Shown here in pieces: positions 17,180-26,045 of a stretch of 64,000 bases of DNA (position 1 is the stretch's first letter; every line of letters starts with the position of its first letter). Source of the DNA: Cuneatibacter caecimuris (GTDB taxonomy: Bacteria > Bacillota > Clostridia > Lachnospirales > Lachnospiraceae). The notes beneath the pieces are model-generated. The model saw nothing but the letters and a program-made list of their open reading frames with translations, had not been told where the DNA came from and searched no databases. Where the stretch lies: assembly GCF_004216775.1 (NCBI RefSeq), contig NZ_SGXF01000001.1:174828-238827 (forward strand). Direction: 5' to 3'. The position numbers and the translations under genes were made by a program.

Positions 17180-17593
17180 TTACTTATGAATGACTTTCCG
17201 CATACCAGAACCACAAAATTCATGTGGAATTATTTTAAATCCCATTTTTTCATAAAATGCTTCTTTTCCTTTTACTGCAATCAACTGTATACTGGAACGT
17301 CCGCCGATTGGTGTAGCATTTTCAACATATTCAATTATCATATTGACAATTTTATTGCCGACACCCTGTTTCTGATAATCCGGGTGTACCACAATATCGG
17401 CTATCAAATAGTACACTCCATCACCTATCAATCTCCCCATTCCGATAGTGTGATTATCATCAACTGCTGTTACCGTGTATATACTATTGTCAAGAGCTTT
17501 TTGTGCCTGCTCTTTTAAATAAGGCAGCCACTCAACACTTTCCCTTAGCTTACAATAGTCCTCATAGTGCAACGCATTTTCTTTATATTCCAT
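17180..17593 (-). CDS. GNAT family N-acetyltransferase
   Basis: 137 residues. Acetyl-CoA motif A: IADIVVHPDYQKQGVGNKIV near residues 69-88; C-terminal FYEKMGFKIIPHEF is the typical last strand-helix of the fold. AGAGGT precedes the ATG. AT-rich like the neighbouring HAD gene and convergent with it. Substrate unknown. Confidence 0.85.
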   Translation of the reverse strand: MEYKENALHYEDYCKLRESVEWLPYLKEQAQKALDNSIYTVTAVDDNHTIGMGRLIGDGVYYLIADIVVHPDYQKQGVGNKIVNMIIEYVENATPIGGRSSIQLIAVKGKEAFYEKMGFKIIPHEFCGSGMRKVIHK

Positions 17594-17759
17594 GTGCTTT
17601 ACCTCTAATATTTAATTTTCTAAACACTTTCCTAAGTCAATAAAATCTTCATTATGTAAAAGTATTACGCTGCATGTCAGGCAGGATAATCTTCTGAAGC
17701 ATATACATATTTTCAAAAAACTGTAATAGATTGTTACAAATAAGAAAAAGGACTTTTTT

Positions 17760-18680
17760 ATGGTAATCACACCAGGAATCAAGGACTTGCCATATACTAT
17801 TGTAAAAGGAAGAAAATTCTTTGAGCTGACAGCAGAGGAAATTTTGTGGGAGCTTGTGGACGGAATTGTCATCAAAGCTTGGGGCTATAACGGTTCCACT
17901 CCCGGCCCTACGATTCATGTTTTTCCCGGAGATAAAGTGACCATACGGGTCATCAATCATCTGCCCCACCGCACCAGCGTCCACTGGCACGGCCTGGAGG
18001 TGCCCAACCTCATGGACGGGGTGCCTCCTCTGGAGCCTTCTCCCTATATTTATCCGGGAGAATATTTTGATTACTCCTTTACGATCTGCAATCCTCCCGG
18101 CACTTACATGTATCATTCCCATGTAGAGGTTCCCATCCAGGATAACGCGGGCCTGTTCGGCGGGCTCATCGTAGAAAATCCATGCAGGACGTGTGATACT
18201 CCTGATAAAGATTATCTTTGCATTCTTCAGGAATGGGCGGTCAACGCGCTGCCCTGGGGAGATCTCACGCCGGGCACATATCCGCTTAACTTTGTAAAGC
18301 CGATGTTCAATTTCTTTACCATCAACGGAAAAAGCTATCCCCAGACACTGCCTCTGCAGGTGGACTGCGGCGATAAGGTGAAAATACGTTTCGGGAATAT
18401 CCAGATGCACCACCACCCCATCCATCTCCACGGGCACCAGTTCCGGGTAACCGGCGCGGACGGCTTTCCCATCCAGCCGGCAGCTCAGATCTGCAAAAAT
18501 ACAATTCTTGTGGCCTCGGGTGAAACCTGGGACGTGGAATTCGTGGCCAACAATCCGGGCGTATGGCCCATGCACTGCCATATGCCGCACCACGTGACCA
18601 ACAATGGCGTCCCCACGCTGGGCGGAATGTTTACCACGGTGAACTATACGGATATGAATCCTAACGTGCCGGAATACTAA
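17760..18680 (+). CDS. Small multicopper oxidase (laccase-like), no signal peptide
   Basis: 306 residues with two visible cupredoxin domains. All four copper motifs are present: SVHWHGLEV near residue 76, TYMYHSHVE near 118, HHPIHLHGHQF near 220 and MHCHMPHHV near 272, the last matching HCHxxxH with the type 1 Cys. It oxidises a substrate and reduces oxygen to water in known homologues. The ATG has AAAAAGGA eight bases upstream; no secretion signal or Tat motif is visible, so a cytoplasmic place is implied, odd for an anaerobe. Possible roles are oxygen or copper detoxification (inference). Confidence 0.85.
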   Translation: MVITPGIKDLPYTIVKGRKFFELTAEEILWELVDGIVIKAWGYNGSTPGPTIHVFPGDKVTIRVINHLPHRTSVHWHGLEVPNLMDGVPPLEPSPYIYPGEYFDYSFTICNPPGTYMYHSHVEVPIQDNAGLFGGLIVENPCRTCDTPDKDYLCILQEWAVNALPWGDLTPGTYPLNFVKPMFNFFTINGKSYPQTLPLQVDCGDKVKIRFGNIQMHHHPIHLHGHQFRVTGADGFPIQPAAQICKNTILVASGETWDVEFVANNPGVWPMHCHMPHHVTNNGVPTLGGMFTTVNYTDMNPNVPEY

Positions 18681-18686
18681 AGCTCG

Positions 18687-18785
18687 CTCCCTCATTTGCA
18701 GCCCTATCATCGGCAGCGCTGTAAGGACTGTAAATGAAGGGAGGCCTCTAAGTCCCCAGCAGCTCCCGATGCAGGGCGGCTTTTT
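18687..18785 (+). terminator. Nested-hairpin terminator with an alternative fold, after multicopper oxidase
   Basis: Paired blocks nest as GCCCT/AGGGC (18701-18705 with 18773-18777), CATCGG/CCGATG (18708-18713 with 18766-18771), GCTG/CAGC and GGACT/AGTCC (18725-18729 with 18751-18755), ending in GGCTTTTT. A competing stem pairs CTCCCTCATTTGCAG (18687-18701) with 18728-18743. Confidence 0.45.
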
Positions 18786-18821
18786 ATGTTTCCTGTTCGC
18801 TTCCTGACGCAGCCGATCGAA

Positions 18822-19007
18822 TTATCTTAAAGTATTCCTGCAACAGGGCCTCTTCTTTTTTTCTTCCTCGGTCAAGCCGCAAAAATGCCCTTTCGCGTCA
18901 AAATACATATCCTTTTCTGATGCTTCCTCATGATTTTTAAGTTTCAGCAACTGCAAAATCTCTTCTTTGTCACAGCCTTTCTCCTTTTCCTCAAGCTTCT
19001 CAAGCAA
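18822..19007 (-). CDS. Small uncharacterised ORF downstream of rhaB
   Basis: A 61-codon frame with a TTG start, rich in Lys and Glu (MLEKLEEKEKGCDKEEILQ) and with a Cys pair near the end (RPCC). It could extend a few codons upstream to another non-ATG start; a GGAGGA lies 18 bases before the TTG, too far for a good site. I do not recognise a family. It may be a real small protein co-transcribed with rhaB or a chance frame. Confidence 0.25.
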   Translation of the reverse strand: MLEKLEEKEKGCDKEEILQLLKLKNHEEASEKDMYFDAKGHFCGLTEEEKKKRPCCRNTLR

Positions 19008-19033
19008 TGCCCGGGCAAAAGCGGCTCCTCCGC

Positions 19034-20440
19034 TCAGACCTTCTTAGCGTCAAAAGATGCCGCCACACAATTCCTGGCGTCTTCCAGCTTCTCAAACACC
19101 CCGTCCTTCAGCATCTGCACCATCAGATTGCCCAGCGCGGTTCCTTCCACCGGCCCGGCATAAACCTCTTTGCCGGTATATTCTTTCGTCTTCTGGTTCA
19201 GATAGCCGTCCTGGCAGCCGCCGCCGACGATATGAAGGCGTGTAAAGGTGCGGCCGGTCAGTTCCTCAATCTCAGAAATCGTATCCGCATAACATTTTGC
19301 CAGGCTGTTGTAAATCACCACCAAAAGTTCCCCTGTAGTGGCGGGCACCTGCTGCCCGGTCCTTGCGCAGTAATCCTTCACGGCCTGGGTCATGCTCTTC
19401 GGGGCCAGGAAGGTCTGGTCGTTCACATCCACCATGGAAGGAAAACCGTCCGCTTCTTTTGCCAGGGCGATCAGTTCCGGGAATCCATACTGATGCTCTC
19501 CCTGGTTCAGTTCCCGGCGGACGCTCTGGAGCATCCACAGTCCCATAATGTTTTTCAGGAAACGGAAACGGTGGTCATAGCCGCCTTCATTGGTAAAGTT
19601 AAATTTCCTGGCAGCCTCAGAACAGTCCGCCTCTTTTCTTTCAATTCCCATCAGGGACCAGGTGCCGGAACTTAAGAATACAAAATCGTCGTCATTTGCC
19701 GGAACTGCCAGCACCGCGGAACCCGTATCATGGGTGGCAGGCAGCATCACTTCCAGGTCAAATCCCACCTGTTCCCGGATTTCAGGCCGCAGATTCCCCA
19801 CCTTTGTGCCCGGCATACAGAGTTCTCCGAAGATGCCGGAAGGGATGCCCAGCCGCTCCATCAGCTCTCTGTCCCAGCCGCAGGTCTTTGCGTTCACCAG
19901 CTGGCCTGTGGTCGCGTTGGTGTATTCGTTTTTCTTGACTCCTGTCAGCAGGAAATTGAAATATTCAGGAACCATCAGGAAAGACCTGGCCTGCTCCAGA
20001 TATTCGGGGTGCTGTTCCTGTAAGGCAGTGAGCTGATAGATGGTGTTGATCAGCGCCTTCTGGATGCCGGTGCGGCTGTACAGCTCCTCTTCGGAAATTT
20101 TCCCAAAAACCACATCGTCCATGCCTTCTGTGCGGCTGTCACGGTAGGCGTAGAAATCGCCGATGACCTGATCCTTTTCATCCAGCAGCACGTAGTCCAC
20201 GCCCCAGGTGTCGATTCCCATAGTCACAGGGATCTTTCCCAGTTCCTTACAGGCCTTCAGCCCGTTTACAATCTCTTCAAACAGCCGGTCATGCTCCCAG
20301 CAGAGGTGGCCGTCCTTCATCACATTTCCATTGACAAAACGGTACACTTCTTCCAGCACAATTTTGCCGTCTTCCATGTGCCCAAGGATATGGCGGCCGC
20401 TGGACGCACCGATATCAACTGCTAAATAGTACTTCATCAT
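19034..20440 (-). CDS. rhaB: Rhamnulokinase
   Basis: 468 residues of the FGGY kinase family, beginning YYLAVDIGASSGRHILGH, with MGIDTWGVDYVLLDEKDQV near residue 72 and the ATP-site region TFTRLHIVGGGCQDGYLNQ near 405. It phosphorylates L-rhamnulose to the 1-phosphate. I place the start at the ATG at 20438-20440, which has GGAGG upstream; the frame stays open further but without a site. It follows mutY in the same direction by 26 bases. Rhamnose is the backbone sugar released by the RG-I lyase encoded at the other end of the window. rhaA and rhaD are not in the window. Confidence 0.93.
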   Translation of the reverse strand: MMKYYLAVDIGASSGRHILGHMEDGKIVLEEVYRFVNGNVMKDGHLCWEHDRLFEEIVNGLKACKELGKIPVTMGIDTWGVDYVLLDEKDQVIGDFYAYRDSRTEGMDDVVFGKISEEELYSRTGIQKALINTIYQLTALQEQHPEYLEQARSFLMVPEYFNFLLTGVKKNEYTNATTGQLVNAKTCGWDRELMERLGIPSGIFGELCMPGTKVGNLRPEIREQVGFDLEVMLPATHDTGSAVLAVPANDDDFVFLSSGTWSLMGIERKEADCSEAARKFNFTNEGGYDHRFRFLKNIMGLWMLQSVRRELNQGEHQYGFPELIALAKEADGFPSMVDVNDQTFLAPKSMTQAVKDYCARTGQQVPATTGELLVVIYNSLAKCYADTISEIEELTGRTFTRLHIVGGGCQDGYLNQKTKEYTGKEVYAGPVEGTALGNLMVQMLKDGVFEKLEDARNCVAASFDAKKV

Positions 20441-20466
20441 TACATCCTCCGTCTTATATGATACAT

Positions 20467-21672
20467 TTATAATAACTGCTTTCCTGCAGAATAGCAAGAT
20501 CTGGGTTTATCTTTTTTCACTTTCCCGATCCATTTGGCGTAAGTCCGCAGCGCGCTGGGCACGGAATACCGTTCCCTGACCTCTGATTCAGAAGCCCAGA
20601 AAGGAGCCTCAGGCAGAACTTCGCCAAGTTCCGGCCTGATATGGTCCGCAGATTCCGGAACCACCGCGTAACCGGTCATCCGCCATTCTATATGGGTAAA
20701 AATATGCTTTGCCTCCCCCAGCGGATTGACGCTCACCGGAACTCCCAGAATGGCCTGCCACTGCTCTTTTGTGTCTTTGTCAGTCATTTTTCCGGCTTTC
20801 CAGGGAAACTCATACAAACTGGCCAGCAGTCCCTTTTCCGGTCGTTTCTGCACCAGTACCGCCCCGTCCCATTCCACCAGAAATATGGTTTTTTCTTCAA
20901 TCTTTCTAGGTTTCTTAGGCGCTTTCACAGGAATCTCTTCTGTCAGGTTCTGCCTCTTTGCCAAACACAGGCCGGAAACCGGGCAGGAATCACAGCAGGG
21001 CGCGCCGTTAGGCAGGCATACGGTTGCTCCCAGTTCCATCAGCGCCTGATTCAGGTCCCCAGGCTGGCCGCAGTTCTCCAGAACTGGCCGCAGCTCCTGC
21101 TCCATGGCTTTTTTGGTGGAGGCTTCGCCGATATCCGCCCGGCTGGCTGTAATTCTGGAAATTACCCGCAGCACATTTCCGTCCACCGCCGGTTCCGGAA
21201 GTCCAAAGGCAATGGAAGCGATGGCTCCCGCCGTATAGCTGCCGATGCCGGGCAGCTTCTGCAGGCCCGCGGCAGATCCGGGCAGCTCTCCACCCCAGTT
21301 TTCCAACACTTGTTCCGCCGCTTTTTTCATGTTCCGCACTCTGGAGTAGTATCCCAGCCCTTCCCACAGCTTCAGCAGCTCCTCTTCCTGCGCTTCCGCC
21401 AGCTCCCGAATTCCGGGCAGACGTTCCATGAACCTGGAATAGTAGGGCTTTACCGCCTCCACCCTGGTCTGCTGCAGCATGATTTCCGATACCCAGACAT
21501 GATAGGGCGTGGGGTCGGTCCGCCAGGGCAGAACCCTGGCGGAGGCGCGGAACCAGTGAAGCAGCGGTCCTGCTATTTTCCTCAGCCGTTCCTCCCGGGA
21601 AAAAGGACGGGCTGCGTCCTCATAGACCTGCAGCCCGCCATATAGATTTTCTGTACATCCTTCTTCCTTCAT
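20467..21672 (-). CDS. mutY: A/G-specific adenine glycosylase
   Basis: 401 residues. N-terminal HhH-GPD glycosylase domain: WVSEIMLQQTRVEAVKPYY, helix-hairpin-helix LPGIGSYTAGAIASIAFG, catalytic Asp in AVDGNVLRVISR, then a Cys cluster CLPNGAPCCDSC plus a further Cys, the iron-sulfur motif. A C-terminal Nudix-like 8-oxoG-reading domain follows from about residue 235 (IFLVEWDGAVLVQKRPEKG). It removes adenine opposite 8-oxoguanine. GGAGGTAAA precedes the ATG, 12 bases after the aminopeptidase stop. Confidence 0.95.
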   Translation of the reverse strand: MKEEGCTENLYGGLQVYEDAARPFSREERLRKIAGPLLHWFRASARVLPWRTDPTPYHVWVSEIMLQQTRVEAVKPYYSRFMERLPGIRELAEAQEEELLKLWEGLGYYSRVRNMKKAAEQVLENWGGELPGSAAGLQKLPGIGSYTAGAIASIAFGLPEPAVDGNVLRVISRITASRADIGEASTKKAMEQELRPVLENCGQPGDLNQALMELGATVCLPNGAPCCDSCPVSGLCLAKRQNLTEEIPVKAPKKPRKIEEKTIFLVEWDGAVLVQKRPEKGLLASLYEFPWKAGKMTDKDTKEQWQAILGVPVSVNPLGEAKHIFTHIEWRMTGYAVVPESADHIRPELGEVLPEAPFWASESEVRERYSVPSALRTYAKWIGKVKKDKPRSCYSAGKQLL

Positions 21673-21684
21673 TTTACCTCCGGA

Positions 21685-23487
21685 TTATCTGGACAGAGGC
21701 CTGGTATTTTCTTTCAGCCAGGCTCGTTCTTCCTCGTTCAGGCGGCCTTGGAGCTTTTCGTATACCATTGCGTGATAATCATTGAGCATCTTCAGTTCTC
21801 TGTCCGACAGGTACTGCACATCTACCGCATCCAAGTCAATGGGGCAATATGTGATGTTTTCAAATTCCATGAACTGGCCATACTCATTCTTCTCCGCCTT
21901 CCTGCAGACCAGCTCATTTTCCGTACGGATTCCATGGCTGCCTTCAATGTATACGCCAGGCTCGTCTGTGGTCACCATGCCTTCCTCCAGCGGCGCGCTG
22001 TCATTGCGCTCCGGCACGATTTTCCAGCGGAAGCCGTTGGGCGATTCATGGACATTTAACAGGTATCCGATCCCATGGCCTGTGCCGCATTTATAATCCA
22101 GCCCCATTTCCCACAGGGGCCCCCGGCTCAGGATATCCAGATTCATGCCGCAGCAGCCATACAGGAATCTGGCGTTGGCCAGGGTCAGCATGGAACGCAG
22201 CACTGTGGTAAAATGCAGCTTCCACTCCTGGGGAACCGGCCCCAGCACAATGGTTCTGGTAATGTCTGTGGAGCCTTCATAGTAATGCCCGCCTGAATCC
22301 ACCAGCAGGAAGCCTTCCGGCTTCAGCACTGAGTTGGACTCAGGGGTAGCGCTGTAGTGCATCATGGCGGCATTGGCATTATAAGCGCTGATGGTATTGA
22401 AACTCAGGCCCAGGTTCCCCTCCTGCTCCCTTCTGCAGGCTTCCAGATAGTCGGATGCGCTGATCTCCGTAATCTCTTTTTTGCCGATATTGGATTTCAG
22501 CCAATACAGGAATTTCACCATAGCCACGCCGTCCTTGATATGCGCCCGGCGAAGGTTTTCCAGTTCCACAGGATTTTTTATTGCTTTCATCAGCAGCGTA
22601 GGATTGGGCTTGCTGATGATTTCCGTTCCCTCCGGCAGGCTGCTGCAGATAGCTGTGTTTACTTTTGCTCCGTCCAGCAGCACCTTTTTTGCTTTCAGGT
22701 CTTTGACAAAACCGTAAATCCCGTCATAAGGCATCAGCGTGACATCATTGCCTTCCAGATAGGCCCGGACTTTTTCAGACAGGGTTGCCGGATTGATGAA
22801 AAGGAACAGCTTTTCAGGCGTCAGCACCACATAGGAAAGCACGATGGGAAAGTTAGGAATATCTCCACCCCTGATGTTCAGCAGCCAGGCGATATCGTCC
22901 AAGGAGGTGAGGATATGGGCCTGCGCGCCTTCCTCTTCCATGGCTTTGCGCACCTCATCCACTTTATCTTCCATGGATTTTCCGCTGTAACGCTCTTCCA
23001 GAATAAATACTGGTTCGGCAGGAAGGGAAGGACGGTCTGTCCATATTCTGCCCACCAGGTCCTCTGCCACAGACAGTTTTCCGCCATGGCTGTTTACCGC
23101 CTTCTCCAGCTTCAGACCCAGGTTTCTGTTCACCACACGGCCGTCAAATCCCAGACAGCCGCCTTCCGGCAGCTGATCCTGGATGAACTCCTCCACCGTG
23201 GGCACCCCTTCCTCTCCCATGCGGTAAAGCGTTACGCCGCTTCCTTCCAGCTGGGCGGCCGCCTGGATAAAATAACGTCCGTCCGTCCAGAGCCCTGCTT
23301 CTGTCATGGTTACAACTGCCACTCCGGCGGAACCGGTAAAGCCGGTCATATAGCGCCTGGCTTTAAAGTGGTCTCCCACATATTCGGATTCGTGGAAATC
23401 GGATGTGGGAATCAGGTACACGTCCACGCCGCTCTCTTTCATCAGGTCCCTCAGGGCCTGCAGTCTTTCTGGTATTGTATTCATTCT
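21685..23487 (-). CDS. Aminopeptidase P family protein (M24B, Xaa-Pro type)
   Basis: 600 residues from the ATG with AGGAGG eight bases upstream (MNTIPERLQALRDLMK); an open frame continues to 23592 but overlaps the upstream gene. Layout: two creatinase-like N-terminal domains, then the M24 pita-bread domain with metal ligands in LVDSGGHYYEGSTDITRT (two Asp), CGTGHGIGYLLNVHE (His) and TTDEPGVYIEGSHGIRTENE (Glu). The three-domain, 600-residue form is the large APP type. It cleaves N-terminal residues before proline in peptides. Confidence 0.92.
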   Translation of the reverse strand, partial: RMNTIPERLQALRDLMKESGVDVYLIPTSDFHESEYVGDHFKARRYMTGFTGSAGVAVVTMTEAGLWTDGRYFIQAAAQLEGSGVTLYRMGEEGVPTVEEFIQDQLPEGGCLGFDGRVVNRNLGLKLEKAVNSHGGKLSVAEDLVGRIWTDRPSLPAEPVFILEERYSGKSMEDKVDEVRKAMEEEGAQAHILTSLDDIAWLLNIRGGDIPNFPIVLSYVVLTPEKLFLFINPATLSEKVRAYLEGNDVTLMPYDGIYGFVKDLKAKKVLLDGAKVNTAICSSLPEGTEIISKPNPTLLMKAIKNPVELENLRRAHIKDGVAMVKFLYWLKSNIGKKEITEISASDYLEACRREQEGNLGLSFNTISAYNANAAMMHYSATPESNSVLKPEGFLLVDSGGHYYEGSTDITRTIVLGPVPQEWKLHFTTVLRSMLTLANARFLYGCCGMNLDILSRGPLWEMGLDYKCGTGHGIGYLLNVHESPNGFRWKIVPERNDSAPLEEGMVTTDEPGVYIEGSHGIRTENELVCRKAEKNEYGQFMEFENITYCPIDLDAVDVQYLSDRELKMLNDYHAMVYEKLQGRLNEEERAWLKENTRPLSR

Positions 23488-23515
23488 CTTAACCTCCTGT
23501 TTGATGATCTGTATG

Positions 23516-24493
23516 TTATGATACCCGGTATGGGTCGGGTTTTCCTGTGAGCTCAGCCGCGCAGGCGGCGATGGAATGCTCCACCATATCACTCACAGCC
23601 TGGTCTGTAAAAAACGCGGTATGGGGCGTCATCAGCACGTTTGGCATAGCGCTCAGGATGGACATCTGGTGATGGCATACCGGCCGGTATTTGTAATCAT
23701 TATAATAGATCGCCTGCTCATTTTCCACCACGTCCAGGCCGGCAGCTCCCACTTTGCCTGTCTCCAGAGCTTCGATCAAAGCATCCGTGTCGATCAGGGA
23801 ACCTCTGGCTGTATTCACCAGCACCACGCCGTCTTTCATCTGCGCCAGGCTCTCCCGGTTCACCATATGGAAGGATTCCTCCGTGGCGGGAGCGTGAAAA
23901 GTGATGACGTCGCTCCGGGCAAACAAGTCTTCCAGCGTGACATATTCCGCGATCTGTTTCAGCTCTTCTCTGGGATACAGATCGGAGGCGATCAGCCTGC
24001 AGCCGAATCCGGAAAGATGCCGCAGTACGGCGGCGCCGATTTTACCGGTCCCCACCACGCCTACTGTCAGCTGCTGGAGTTCTCTGCCCCTGATTTCTTC
24101 CAGGCCGAAATCCTGTCCGATATAGCGGTTCAGGATGGGTTTCATTTTCCGCAGCAGCATCAGGATCATCATGATCGCGTAGTCCGCCACAGTGTTCGGC
24201 GTATAAGGGGCATTGGTCACCGGGATGTTCAGTTCTCCGGCTTTTTTCAGGTCAATGTGCTCGTAGCCGATGGTCCTGGTGGAAATGCACCGAACCCCGC
24301 AGGCATGCCAGGCTTCGATGACTTTTGCTGTCACCGGGGTGGTGATGATGCTGACACAGTCGCAGGGTATTTTTCCCGCGTTTTCTTCAGTGGGCGGATC
24401 TGAAGACATCTCCACTTCTATATGATATTTTTCTCCGAATGCTTTGAAAAACGCGCGCTCGTCTTCTCGCACGCTGTAGGCAAGCATTTTCAT
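23516..24493 (-). CDS. D-2-hydroxyacid dehydrogenase (D-lactate dehydrogenase-like)
   Basis: 325 residues. NAD fold: TVGVVGTGKIGAAVLRHL near residue 142. Catalytic triad: Arg in VNTARGSLIDTDAL near 228, Glu in GLDVVENEQAI near 258 and His in LMTPHTAFFTDQ near 290. The TRTIGYEHIDLKKA region is typical of D-LDH/VanH enzymes. It would reduce pyruvate or another 2-keto acid with NADH during fermentation. First gene of the run to pepP-mutY-rhaB. Confidence 0.87.
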   Translation of the reverse strand: MKMLAYSVREDERAFFKAFGEKYHIEVEMSSDPPTEENAGKIPCDCVSIITTPVTAKVIEAWHACGVRCISTRTIGYEHIDLKKAGELNIPVTNAPYTPNTVADYAIMMILMLLRKMKPILNRYIGQDFGLEEIRGRELQQLTVGVVGTGKIGAAVLRHLSGFGCRLIASDLYPREELKQIAEYVTLEDLFARSDVITFHAPATEESFHMVNRESLAQMKDGVVLVNTARGSLIDTDALIEALETGKVGAAGLDVVENEQAIYYNDYKYRPVCHHQMSILSAMPNVLMTPHTAFFTDQAVSDMVEHSIAACAAELTGKPDPYRVS

Positions 24494-24605
24494 GATGGTC
24501 AGGCCTTCTTTCTTCTTTGGGTTTATTTTGTATTATTATTCTATCGATCACTTCCAGATTATAGACAACCACAGGGAGAAAAGTTTCCTATCCCGCCGCT
24601 CCTAT

Positions 24606-26024
24606 CTAGTCACTTCCTTCCAGTCTCATCAGACAGCCCCGCAGCTCCGCCACAGCCTGCCCGCCCAGCACGCCCAGCGCCAGCAGGTTCGGTATTGCCA
24701 TAAAGCCGTTGAATATGTCGGACACCAGCCAGACCAGTTCCAGCCTGGATACGCATCCCAACACAATAAAACAGCAGAATACGATCTGGTACACTCCCAC
24801 CGCTTTCTCACCAAAAAGATAAGCCACCGCCCGTTCCCCGTAAAAGGACCAGCCCAGCAGCGTGGAAAAACCGAACATGGTCATGGCAACCGCAATAAAA
24901 ATACTTCCTGCCCCGCCGAACACGGAGGAAAACGCCTGGCCCGTGAGGGCCGCCCCATTTGCCAGCGCATCCAGAGTGCCGGATGCCATAGCATTTAAGT
25001 AGATGGTTTGATTATACACGCCGGAGCAGAGAATTGTCAACGCAGTAATCGTACAGACTACAATGGTGTCCAGAAACACTTCGCAGATTCCCCACATCCC
25101 CTGTACGGCAGGTTCCTTCACATCTGAGGTAGCGTGGACCATCACCGAGCTGCCCAGGCCCGCCTCATTGGAAAATACGCCTCTGGAAATCCCCACCTGC
25201 ATAGCCCGGCGCATGCCGTAGCCCGCCGCTCCGCCAAGGCCCGCTTTCCAGGAAAAGGCTTCCCGGAAAATCGCGCCCACAGCCTCCGGCAGCGCCTGAA
25301 AATGAAAAGCGATCACAGCCAGCGCGCCGAGAAGGTAGCATACCGTCATGCCCGGCACCAGTTTATCTGTAATTCCTGCAATCCGTTTAATCCCTCCTAC
25401 AATCACCACACAGACAAGGACTCCCGTCACAAGTCCTGTCGCCAGCTGCGGAACCCCCATCCCTGCGTAAAGAGCTTCAGCCATAGAGTTCGCCTGCGCC
25501 ATGTTGCCTATCCCAAAAGACGCCAGGACGCAGAAAGCGGAAAACAGTACGGCCAGCCATCTGCAGTGCAGGCCCTTTTCTATGTAGATCATCGCCCCGC
25601 CCACCCAGCTGCCGGATTTATCCTTATATCTGTAGCGTATTCCCAGAGTTTTTTCCGCAAAGTTTGTCATCATCCCCAGGAAAGCCGAAATCCACATCCA
25701 GAACACAGCGCCCGGCCCCCCGGCAACAATGGCGGTAGCTACGCCAGCAATATTTCCGGTTCCTCCTGTGGCCGCCAGCGCGGTGCACAAAGACTGGAAC
25801 TGGGAAATCGCATGATTTTCTCCTGTTTTACGCACTTCTTTGTGTTTTACAAAAGCCAGCAGCGTTTGGCCAAGCCAGGTTTTCAGCCCCGTGAGCTGAA
25901 AAAAGCCTGTGCGGACCGTAAAATAAACGCCAGCTGCCAGAAACACAAATAACATAGGCGGCCCCCAGAGAATCTCCCGGATTCTCTCACAGACCGCCTC
26001 AAACACTGCCAGATAATTCTCCAT
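24606..26024 (-). CDS. Amino acid carrier protein (AGCS family alanine/glycine:cation symporter)
   Basis: 472 residues, about ten to eleven membrane helices. Family signatures include GTGNIAGVATAIVAGGPGAVFWMW near residue 93 (split here across the core), GVFSNEAGLGSSVMVHATSD near 280 and GWSFYGERAVAYLFG near 375. It imports alanine, glycine or D-alanine with sodium. GGGAGGG precedes the ATG, 21 bases after the metallophosphoesterase stop. Confidence 0.92.
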   Translation of the reverse strand: MENYLAVFEAVCERIREILWGPPMLFVFLAAGVYFTVRTGFFQLTGLKTWLGQTLLAFVKHKEVRKTGENHAISQFQSLCTALAATGGTGNIAGVATAIVAGGPGAVFWMWISAFLGMMTNFAEKTLGIRYRYKDKSGSWVGGAMIYIEKGLHCRWLAVLFSAFCVLASFGIGNMAQANSMAEALYAGMGVPQLATGLVTGVLVCVVIVGGIKRIAGITDKLVPGMTVCYLLGALAVIAFHFQALPEAVGAIFREAFSWKAGLGGAAGYGMRRAMQVGISRGVFSNEAGLGSSVMVHATSDVKEPAVQGMWGICEVFLDTIVVCTITALTILCSGVYNQTIYLNAMASGTLDALANGAALTGQAFSSVFGGAGSIFIAVAMTMFGFSTLLGWSFYGERAVAYLFGEKAVGVYQIVFCCFIVLGCVSRLELVWLVSDIFNGFMAIPNLLALGVLGGQAVAELRGCLMRLEGSD

Positions 26025-26045
26025 AGTCCCTCCCCGGTTTTATTT

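Noticed and set aside
22357-23550. 397-codon plus-strand frame opposite the aminopeptidase
   Set aside because: Antisense shadow of a clear M24 gene; no ribosome site and low-complexity His/Gln content.
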